Positions 10,345-21,800 of a stretch of DNA of 62,000 nt are shown in pieces. The stretch is from Symbiodinium natans (Eukaryota; Sar; Dinophyceae; Suessiales; Symbiodiniaceae), in NCBI GenBank assembly GCA_905221605.1, contig CAJNDS010002756.1, positions 1 through 62,000 on the forward strand. Direction: 5' to 3'. The translations under genes and the position numbers were made by a program. The notes below the pieces were generated by a model. That model searched no databases. It was not told the DNA's origin and saw only the letters and a list, made by a program, of their open reading frames with translations. Positions within the stretch are counted from its first letter, which is position 1. Each line of letters starts with the position of its first letter.

Positions 10345-13070
10345 CAATTCACGGGGTTTTGAGCTCTTGGCACGTGCCCCTTGCCCCTCGAAGATGTGGA
10401 CTGGAAGGCGGATGGCAGGTAGAGACCAAGTAGAGGGCTGCTACTACACTCCCCTGTTCCAGGACTCGATGGCGTTGTAATGATATTCCTCATAGTTGTA
10501 CCTTGGGTGTGCGTTGAGAGTGGTACGCCAAGGCGATGTCTATTTCCCATGAACCTATCACCGTTGATTGTTGTGTGTGTGTGTGCGAGCGCATCTGTCT
10601 GCCTGCCTGCCTGTCTGTCCGTCTGTCTGTGCCTCTTTCGAGCCCATGTTAATCATGAACCATGCAAATACGCACCGCCACTTTTGCGCGGGCCCCACAT
10701 CCATTCTTCCTCTTGAAAGAAGTTACAATCAAACACCAATTTTCTCAAGTCCACCCAAGACACACGGTCATTGCGATCGTGTCGTCACACCAACTAGGCC
10801 TCTCAACCTGCTCTTGAAAAGAGGACCAGCCTCGAACTGCAGCCCAAATAGCATTGGCCTGGTGATAACATATCGATCTCTCACCAGTGAACCACCTAAC
10901 GCGTTGGTGGCAGCGTCGTTGGATCGCGTGGAAGAAGCTGGAGTCACAAGATGCTGTGACGCCTCTGCACTGCCAACACAAGTCGTGCGACCAGCAAGGT
11001 GGGGTGACCACAGCTTTGAACAACAACGGTGTTGGAGACGAACATCCATCGGCCCTTCCGAACAGGTCTTCAAAGACGTCCCATTGTTCGCAATGGCGGG
11101 AAGCGATAAAGCTAGCGGAGCTGCTAGCGTTTATCTGGTTGAAGCCGAAGCCGAAAGAGAAAGACGGTGATCCTGACAGACTCCCATACGTCACCTGTGA
11201 CATTGATGGTGAAATTGAGCTTGAGATTGCCCCGGTCATCTGCTCCTCCCAGCCAAGGTCTAGCCCCCGTGGATCAACCTCCGGGCGCTTCGGTGGGTGT
11301 TTTTCACGACGCCTACGTCGCCCGGCATTTTTGTTGCTTCGACGCCTGAATGTGGTGTCCTTCTTCCAGGGATCCTTTTTGCACGTCTCCTGCAAAAGAA
11401 ACCTTACTTGTCCGGTACCCGCACAAAACAACCTATTTGTGTTTTACTATGGGTTTAGTATACTCTTTTCGCAAGGGCATTCATAAGGGCTTAGCGCCCC
11501 CCCCCCCCCCCCCCCCCGAAGATTCTAAAGCTGTAGTTTCGAAAGGGCTAACTACGCCACGAAGTGTGAGGCAAAAACACGACTTTTTTTTGCTGGGGAA
11601 CTCTTCCTCCTTTCCAAGATGAGGGTTGTTTGCATACCATTCACGCATCTTGGCGTGCATCCATACCGGACTGCCTTGGGTCCAGGCTTTAGGGTCTCGG
11701 GCCCAACTCAACAGGCAAAGGTATTAACTGCCAAAATAATGAAACAAACAAGCCAGACATAAGAAAACAACCGTTCTGTGTACAGCTCGGTTTCCGTGTG
11801 CAAAAGGATGTTTGGCCTTGTTTAGACTGTGCTGTCCGTTAGGGATCGCAGAATTGACCGCATATGCCGTCGCACGGCCAGAGGGATCCTCAATGGGTGG
11901 TAGCTCTATTAGGGTGCGTAGGGGACAGGGGAGTTAGTTACTTCTAACAAAAATAACACTTCGAACATCCCCACCCTGTCCCAGAAGAAGCATTCCTACA
12001 TGTGCAGCCTTTATTATGCACAGGGTCACCCTGTGAGGCCTGCTGGAGTTGGGTCAGTGCGAGGGGATTCTTCTCCAAGACATCCACAAGGCCTGGCGCC
12101 ATGGCCTCGAGAAAGTCCCGTCGATGTGGCTCCTGGAACCACCCAAATCTATGCAATACCTTGCATACCCTAAACTATGGGAATTATGGTGTGTATTGGT
12201 GTGTTCCCCAAGGAACCCCAAATAACCCCTGACAAAGGGCATGAGGCAATTCTTTGGGGTACTTCGAGGCATGGCCTTTACGGCCAGTTAAGGCCCCAGA
12301 AACACAGGCCCACGAGGCGAATCTTGGGCAGCAGTTCACCACATTTCTTTCGGGATCCATTGCCCCACTCCCCCCAAGCACCAGTAACGCAAGCATATCG
12401 CGCACAACTTCATGATATACATATACCCGATATCATTGCAACAATTCACAAAAATGGAGCCCTTAGAGTTTAGTACAAAGAACTGGCTGCAGACACTGAC
12501 ACCCCCCTACAAGTCCAAGCGGTAGTTAGGGACTGAGGGTTGTGAGATGTTGCCATGATCCAGGGTGAATATACCAAAATGACATATTTGGTGCGAGCCC
12601 TGGACTAAATTGCCCCCCCCCAAAAAAAAACTTGCACAGACCCTTTTTATGACCCACTTCTGGTCGCGGAATACTTCTCCATCGCATACAGCAACCACTC
12701 CCGGGCTCATGTCAGATTCTTTCTTGATGGTTGAAATCCCGTCCTTCATGACATGTCGAACCGCCTCAGGGTCTACAAGCGGCAAACAGCTTGCCAGCCC
12801 GAACAACAAGCAACACGCACAGCAATAGGGTTCGCAACCCACAAGCCCCTAAAACCCCTAAAGCCATCAAAGCCCCTCTCATGCCTGGAGTGCTTTTGCT
12901 GTTTTTGTTCTTTTCGTGGGGGCGGGGGGGGGGGGGGGGGGGGGGGTTCTTCTGTTTCTTGACCGTTTTCCTTGGTTTTTCCCAGGAAGACCTCCAGTTC
13001 CTGTGTACGTAGGACCTTTGGGGTCTATGTGAGGTAGCCTCTTGGTTGGTGCTATATTAGTATGAAGAGA
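10345..13070. other. Unassigned interval with homopolymer runs
   Basis: Both strands carry mid-length open frames at about 10745-11486, but they overlap each other and neither shows a recognisable domain. A C21 run lies at 11497-11517, a G23 run at 12924-12946 and a TG/CTGC-rich tract at 10577-10630. I cannot support a gene here. Confidence 0.4.
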
Positions 13071-13074
13071 TAAG

Positions 13075-13560
13075 TGTTTCAAGTGTTTCAAGTGTTTTGA
13101 AACACTTTTGAAACACTTGAAACAGTTTTCTGCCCCCCAGAAAACTCTTTCAAGTGTTTCAAAACACTTGAAAGTGTTTCAAAACACTTGAAACAGTTTT
13201 CAAGTGTTTTAATGAGTTTGGGAAATCCCAGAGATTTTCCCCAACCCATTAAAACACTTGAAACACTTTTCCGCCCCCCCCCCCCCCAGACAACTGTTTC
13301 AAGTGTTTCAAAACACTTGAAACAGTTTTCTCCCCCCCCCCCAGAAAACGGTTTCAAGTGTTTCAAGTGTGTTAATGGGCTTGGGAAATCCCAGAAATTT
13401 TCCCCAAAACGCTTGAAACACTTGAAACACTACTTGAATCACTTGAAAAAGTTTTCTCCCGCCCAGAAAACTGTTATCAAGTGTTTCAAAACACTTGAAA
13501 CAGTTTTCTCTTCACCAGAAAACTATTTCAAGTGTTTCAAGCGTTTGAATTGGGTAGGGA
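13075..13560. repeat. Cluster of AAGTGTTTC / GAAACACTT inverted repeats
   Basis: TTTCAAGTGTTT and its complement AAACACTTGAAA alternate at least ten times in 480 bp, often as near-perfect palindromes around AAAACACTTGAAAC. They are separated by C-rich linkers and by a repeated ~45-bp block with AATCCCAGAGATTTTCCCCA-type sequence. The region can form many hairpins. I see no coding. Confidence 0.75.
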
Positions 13561-14945
13561 AATCCCAGCAAAACATAGGGATTTTCGCCAGCCTGGCGAC
13601 TCTGGAAACCCTCAAGTTATTAATTTTCGTGATTTTTGGTCATTTTGTGGATTCCCTTAAGGCCAAAACATAGGGGTTTTCGCTAGGCTGGCGACCCTGA
13701 AATCCTGAAGTTCGTGATGTTTGACCATGTTTGGGATTCCCTTAAGGCCAAAACATAGGGATTTCCGCTAGTCTGGCGTCTCTGAAAACTACAAAATTCA
13801 TGATTTTCGTGATTTTTGACCATTTTGGGCGTGGTTTTTGGTCCTTTTCGGAATTCCCTTAAGACCACAACATAAGGAATTTCGCTGGTCTGGCGAACCT
13901 GAAAATCCTGAAATTCGTGATGTTCGTGATTCTTGACCGTTTTGGGCCTTCAAGGAAAAAACCTCCTTAAGGCCAAAACATAAGGATTTTCGCTAGTCTG
14001 GCGACCCTGAAAGCCCTGAAATGCGTGATTTTCGTTATGTTTGACAATTTTGGGCCTTCAAGGAATTTGCTTAAGGCCAAAACATAGGGATTTACGCTAG
14101 TCTGGCGACCCTGAAAGCCTGAACACTCTCAAATGTGAAATTTTAATGTTTTGTTTTCAACATTTTGGGCCTTCACAGAATTCCCTTAAGGATTTTCGCT
14201 AGTTTGCCGACCCTGAAAACACTCAAATTCATAACTTTCGTGATTTTGACCATTTTGGGCCTTGAAGGAATTCCCTTAAGGCCAAAACAGAGGGATTTTC
14301 GCTAGTCTAGCGACCCTGAATATCCTGAAATTCGTGATTTTTGTGATGTTTGATCATTTTGTGCCTTCAACGTGATTTGTGGTCATTTTGGGAATTCCCT
14401 TTCGGCCAAAACATAGGGATTTCCGCTAGTCTAGCGACCCTGAATGTCCTGAAATTCGTGATTTTTGTGATTTTTGGTCATTTTGTGCCTTCAAGAAATT
14501 TGCTTATAGCCAAAACACAAGGATTTTCGCTAGTCTGGCGACTCTGGAAGCCCTGCTGGCGACCCTGAAAACTCTCGAATTCATAATTTAGTGATTGTTT
14601 CTTTTTCTCCATTTTGGGCCTTCATGCAATTCCCTTAAGGCCACAATCATAAGGATTTTCGCTAGTCTGCAGACCCTGACACTCAAATTCATAATTTTCG
14701 TGATTTTTGACCCTTTCGGGCCTTGATGGAATTCCCTTAAGGCCAACACATAGGGATTTTCGCTAGTCTGGCGACCATGAAAACCCTCAAATTCGTAATT
14801 TCAGTGATGTTTGACCATTTTGGGCCTTCAAGGAATTCCCTTAAGGCCAAAACATAGGGATTGTCGATGAAAACCTCAAATTCATAATTTTAGTGATTTG
14901 TTTTACCATTTTGGGCCTTCAAGGAATTCCCTTAAGGGCAAAACA
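13560..14945. repeat. ~105-bp tandem array (GCTAGTCTGGCGACCCTGAA units)
   Basis: About twelve diverged copies share the order: AACATAGGGATTTTCGCTAG, TCTGGCGACCCTGAAA, AATTCGTGATTTTTGACCAT, TTTGGGCCTTCAAGGAATTC, CCTTAAGGCC. Spacing is 85-130 bp with frequent indels. It is non-coding on both strands. A related GCTAGTTTGGC block recurs at about 16137. Confidence 0.85.
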
Positions 14946-15020
14946 TAGCAGGAATAGTGCTAGTCGTATTAGTACTAGTACTACCACTAGAAGTAGTGGC
15001 ACATGAGAAGAAGACAGCAC

Positions 15021-15190
15021 CGCATAGATCCAGGCTGATTTTGTCCGACCATTTCTTGTCCGAAAACAGATAGACAAAATCTGCCTAGATCTACGCGCTT
15101 TGACAAATGTGGCGCGCAGATCCAGGCAGAGTTTGTCTAAACTCTTTGTCAGAAAATATAAAGGATAAAATCTGCCTGGATCTACGCGCC
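15021..15190. repeat. Hairpin units 1-2 (GTAGATCCAGGCAGATTTTG arms)
   Basis: Two forward/reverse arm pairs (15021-15046 with 15073-15098; 15112-15138 with 15163-15190) form stems of about 26 bp with ~25-nt loops. Arms read as ATCCAGGCAGATTTTGTCC and its complement. The units resemble foldback/MITE-like elements. They carry no open frame that I would call a gene. Confidence 0.8.
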
Positions 15191-15276
15191 ACGTCTTGGG
15201 AAGAGCATCATGTGTCATATAGACCCACCAAGGGGGGGACAGGTGAGACCTGCGCACAAGGCAGAATGTAAGAATG

Positions 15277-15351
15277 ATGCGAGTTAAACCCTAAACCCTA
15301 AACCCCCGTAAACCCTAAACCCTAACCCCTAACCCCTAAACCCTAATCGCC
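15277..15351. repeat. Interstitial telomere-like repeat (CCCTAAA)n
   Basis: About nine CCCTAAA/CCCCTAA units sit between hairpin units 2 and 3. The opposite orientation (TTTAGGG, GGTTTGG variants) occurs at 15462-15515, so the two tracts face each other across ~110 bp. Confidence 0.85.
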
Positions 15352-15461
15352 AAGCTTTTTGGTGCTCTGCACGCTGCATGTGAAGGACAGGTTGAACTGC
15401 AGGTCCTAAAAGGGTGGCCCTGGGAATGCCTTGGGGACACCCTTTTTTCGGGTAATGGGGG

Positions 15462-15515
15462 TTTAGGGTTTAGGGTGTAGGGTTTAGGGTTTGGGGTTTG
15501 GGGTTTAGGGTTTGG
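15462..15515. repeat. Interstitial telomere-like repeat (TTTAGGG)n
   Basis: Seven or so TTTAGGG/TTTGGGG heptamers lie in inverse orientation to the tract at 15277-15351, ending directly at the first arm of hairpin unit 3. Confidence 0.85.
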
Positions 15516-16083
15516 CCGCGTAGATCCAGGCAGATTTTGTCCAACCCCATTTTTCCGAAAACACTATGGACAAAATCTGCCTGGATCTGGGTGCTGCCTT
15601 TTTTCATTGACAAATGTGGCGCATAGATCCAGGCAGAGTTTGTCTAAACTCTTTGTCAGAAAATATAAAGGACAAAATCTGCCTGGATCTACGCGCCACG
15701 TCTTGGGAAGAAAACAGCACCGCGTAGATCCAGGCAGATTTTGTCCAAAAAAACACGACGGACAAAATCTGCCTGGATCTACGCGCAGTCTTTTTCTGTG
15801 ACAAATGTGGCACGTAGATCGGCAGAGTTTGTCTAAACTCTTTGTCAGAAAATATAAAGGACAAAATCTGCCTGTATCTACGCGCCACGTCTTGGGAAGA
15901 AAACAGCACCGTGTAAATCCAGGCAGATTTTGTCCAACCATTTTATGTCAGAAAACATAATGGACAAAATCTGCCTGGATCTACGCGGTGTTTTTGTGAC
16001 CAATGAGGCGCGCAGATCCAGGCAGATTTTGACGAAGCGTGTTCACAACGCATGATGGACAAAATCTGCCTGGATCTACGCGG
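15516..16083. repeat. Hairpin units 3-8 (GTAGATCCAGGCAGATTTTG arms)
   Basis: Six further forward/reverse arm pairs: 15516-15542/15568-15594, 15619-15645/15670-15696, 15721-15746/15760-15786, 15810-15834/15859-15884, 15910-15935/15962-15988, 16009-16032/16057-16083. Units fall into two loop classes, one with AACTCTTTGTCAGAAAATAT and one shorter. Inter-unit linkers (GACAAATGTGGCGC, CACGTCTTGGGAAGA) also repeat, so higher-order units of about 100-150 bp were amplified. Confidence 0.85.
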
Positions 16084-16164
16084 TGCCCTTTGCTTTACAC
16101 AAGGTGACCTATCTGGGCCTTTGCAAATCCCGTTTTCGCTAGTTTGGCAGCCTTGGAGCATTTC

Positions 16165-16700
16165 CCTTTCGCGTCGCCCGGTTTAACAGGGTGTCTCTAT
16201 TCTCTCGTCGCGTCGCCCGGTTTTACACGGTGCATTGCCCTCTCGCGTCGCCCGATGTTACAGGGTGGGAGGAGTCATGTTTCGGGACGCACCAATAAAC
16301 AAACCAATTAGGAGGATGTATGGGCGCCGCCTGTTGTTACAGGGTGTAATGTTTTCGCGACGCCCGGTTGTGGCTCTGTACAGACCCAACACTTTGCTAG
16401 TACCATTTTGGTTGTCTTTATGGGTGAAAATGGAAAATCGGGCAAGGAGGGGGGGTGAGGATTCCTCCATTCAACGATTCAGCCATTAAAACCATTGCGT
16501 CCTTTTCAACAGGTTGTTCCGGTGTGTCCTCAACCTCACAAACGAAAGGTTTTTTTCTGCAAACCGTGGTGTGTCCTCGACCTCAAAGACGAAAGGTATT
16601 TTGTGAACCCTGGTGTGTGCTCAGCCTTAAAACATGGGGTCTTAAAACCGAACGGTTTTTCGTAAGCCCTGGTCCGTCCTCAACCTCAATAGATTTTCTA
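16165..16700. repeat. Two short minisatellites
   Basis: The stretch 16165-16375 has four copies of CGCGTCGCCCGGTTTTACA-like units ending CAGGGTG. The stretch 16510-16690 has four copies of a ~55-bp unit built on GTGTGTCCTCAACCTC and ACGAAAGGTTTTT. Both are non-coding as far as I can see. Confidence 0.65.
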
Positions 16701-16731
16701 CTAACCAACTAACAAACTAACTAACTAACAT

Positions 16732-16794
16732 ACTGGAAATACTTGAGGCAGGCATGATTTTTCACTTCGACCATGTAAATCAAGTATTTCCAGT
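16732..16794. repeat. Perfect 15-bp inverted repeat
   Basis: ACTGGAAATACTTGA (16732-16746) is matched by its exact complement at 16780-16794 across a 33-nt loop, next to an ACTAACTA-rich stretch. It could be a small hairpin or an element terminus. There is no supporting context. Confidence 0.6.
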
Positions 16795-17034
16795 GTGTTC
16801 GTTTACTGTTCGTTTACTAACTAGTAGTCATGTTCAAGTAAACATTTGTATTGGGCATTCATGACAGAATGATTGAGGAAGATGTAAGTGATGTAAGGGA
16901 AAAAAGCCGCGCCATGCTCCACCACCTCAGCGCCCGACGCCAGGAGAGCAACATTGTGGCTCCCAACACCCAGCTCCCGAAAGCCGTCTCTTCCTCTTTT
17001 CATCTCCATATGGTCTCGCACCCACGCTCTTTCT

Positions 17035-18860
<1,826 letters not shown>

Positions 18861-21800
18861 ATGCCGCCATGGCACAGGCGTAAAGGACACCGAGCGAGGG
18901 TGAGGCCCGACGGAACCAGGCGCAGAACACAGGGAGAACTAGAGGCAAGAGCTGAGAGGCAGGCACAAAGAGCAGCGGTGACCCCTCCTCCTCCTCTCGC
19001 TCATGCTTCAAGAAGAAGGCCTCCTTCTCCACCGCCGCCCAGCAGGAAGTGTGCCAGAGCAGACCCAGAGGCCGTAGAGGTTGTAGAGGTTGTTGACGTG
19101 GAGGACGTTGAAGAGGAACCAACTTCGGCGCCCGCAGTGGTACCGCGATCCTCTGAAGGTTCCCGGTCTCCACCCACCGCCAAGTGGTGGCCAAGGTCAC
19201 GAGCTGCGGCGCCCGACAGGGTACCGGGCCCCTCGTCGAGAGACAGTCGGTCACGGCCCTCTTCGTCTTCGTCCGGGATGGCTCCCTTGGCGACAAGATG
19301 TCCTCGGGAGGCGCCGCGAACTCCGGTTTATGGCGAGCGTCGGCGCCGTATCAGTGGGATACTTAGTTGCATCCTGCGCCACGACGCCGTCCGTCTCCGC
19401 GTCCCCATCCTGGGTGACGGCACCTGTGATCTGCGCACGCTGGTCCAGGCAAGGGACTTGCGCCAGCTCGGCGTTACCGAAGGCGAAGTTCTTTATGTGG
19501 TCGACACCGACAGGAAGGGCAGGTTTGAAGAGATCCAGTACCCCTCTAAACCCCGAATAAGAGCAGTGCAGGGCCACAATCGACAAGTCCAGGCCAGGCT
19601 GGATGATACCCGTATGTATGAGACTCTGACGGCTCGCTCGGTGGTGGGTCTCACAGCCTTTCACGGGACACGCCGTGACCGGCTGGCGGAGATCATGAAC
19701 AGCGGTCTCCAGGCAGGCGGCCCCCGCGGGGACCGGGCCCACATCCACATGGCCACGAGCATGGATGGGGTTAGAGCAGACTCGGAGGTGGTGCTGGTCA
19801 TGAACCCCGAAATCCTCCTGGCAGCCGGCCTCACGCTCTTCCGTTCACGCAATGGCTACCTGCTGACGCCAGATGCCATCGCCCCTGAGCATATCCAGCG
19901 CGTCATCCGCTGCAAAAGCATCCAGCAAGGGACACATGCGCAAACCCGTGCATGCAGTGACAACTCATCTTGTCTGTCAGTACAGCTTTACTCATTTGCT
20001 GCCCAGGCTGCTTCCTGCTCTCGGCGCCCGTCTGGGTACCGTCATAGGTCGTGGGCTCGGCACGGAGCAAACGGCAGACTGTATCTGAGTAGGGTGTGGA
20101 AGTTCAGATACGTGCCAGCTCCTTTCCGTCGGAGGTGGCATCGACTCACCAGGGCCAGGGTGAGGCGCGCCCTTCTGTCTGTGCAGGGCTTGCAAGTTAG
20201 ACTGCTAGGTAGTTGCGGAGCAGCCGTTTCATGCCTGCATGCCCGCCGACTTGCGCAGATGGACCAAGATAGAGGTAACTACTGGAGGCCCCACGGGGGA
20301 CCCCGAAACCGCTATAGGGAGGATGGGACTCGGCGCCGCTCGGCGGGGGAGCTGGCCAAGCGGGCGACCAGAGCTGCTGAGAAGGCAGCACAGACGGCCC
20401 CCACTCAGGGGACCGCTGCAGCCGAGCCCGCTGCAGCGGCTGCAGCGTCTTCAACTGTGCCGCCGGCTACGCAGCAGCGGGTGGAGGCATCTTCTGGCAA
20501 GCAAGCCCCAGTGGTATCTGCCATGTCTGCCAACGCACCAGCTTTTTACCCTAAGATGACGCAAGCGGCCCCTTTCCTGGGAGCCGGAGTTCAGACTTCC
20601 CAGCAGGTGCCTCCGATGGCTCCGTCACCTGTGCAACAGTCTGGGCATGGTGCCAAAGCTGCCATCACATGCTGCCCCACTCACACAGCCGACCAGGGGG
20701 CTTCCAACGCGCAGGCTTCGGTGTCTTCCACGCCCACACCTTTGCCAGGACCCCCCCAACAGCCTCTCACCAAGGATGTCTCTGGAGGCGCCACAGAACA
20801 GCAACATTCCACTGCGTCCCCCCAGAGGGTCGACGGATGGGCCCAGGCGACGCCGTCCAGGGTTGACAGCTCGACGCAGACGGTGCCGCCGCCGCCCCCG
20901 CCGCCTCCAAAAAGACACAGGTCAGTGCCGGCGCCAGTCCTGATACCCGCGGTTGCTTTTACAGCCACAGAATCCGAATGTGTTCGAATCTGGGGTATCT
21001 TCGACTCTGTCAGAGAGATTTCCCATCGTCTTAAAGCTGCCGGGCATGCTGAGCGGTATCGGGCCTTCTTGGCCAAAGGCCACTACCGCAAGTACCACTC
21101 AGCCTTTCACAACTCTCCGGCCACCTCGGGTGTGCCGCGCGTGGGCAACTGGTGCGTGGGTGCTGCGGCGACCTGTCTGCTTCCCGAGGTCCACGTCTTT
21201 TTCCCAGGAGACCAGCCGGAAGCTGTGGGAGACGCGACAGAGGCGTGGTTTGGCCGGGAATGTGGTGCGACGCTCCCTCATGAGCCTCTCCAACTTCCAC
21301 CTCCTGCTGATGTGGGTCTCGAAGCCTCCCGATATGAGTGGAAGCAGGACTTCTGTGCGCTGCTCAACCTGACCCACTCTCTCCACGAAGGTATTCCGAC
21401 AGGCCTGTATAGGAAGCTTCACTGGTGGGACTCCTTAGCAAATAGGGAACTAGCCTTTGCCCAGTTTTTTCCGCGCCCGAGTGGGCTGACGGCCCCCCAA
21501 GGGGACCGAGGCGCAGCTGCAGAGCCACTGCGGCCAGGGCGTCGTCACTTTCTCACGCCTGACTCGGACACCTCAGCTTCAGTGGCATTTTACGAGATGT
21601 GCTGTAGGCAGTTGCTTCGGTTAAAGCTGCGAGTCACACTCGTAAGTTCCTCAAGCCTCTGTCAGGTACGTGGCCTGTTTTCGCGGAATCAGGCCTGGTG
21701 GCTCTGGCCTTGGTTGCTTGCTCTCATGTTCAAGCACTTTCTCAAAGTTAACTTCAGCTGTGTCAGTTATGCAATGTGCCAACGCACGTCGAGCCGTCCC

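Noticed and set aside
10745-11486. Overlapping frames on both strands of about 200-230 codons
   Set aside because: Neither shows a recognisable domain or clear splice signals, and mutual overlap makes at least one a chance frame.
15021-16083. Possible CRISPR array
   Set aside because: Arms alternate in orientation as hairpins, spacers are themselves repeated, and there are no Cas genes; the genome is eukaryotic.
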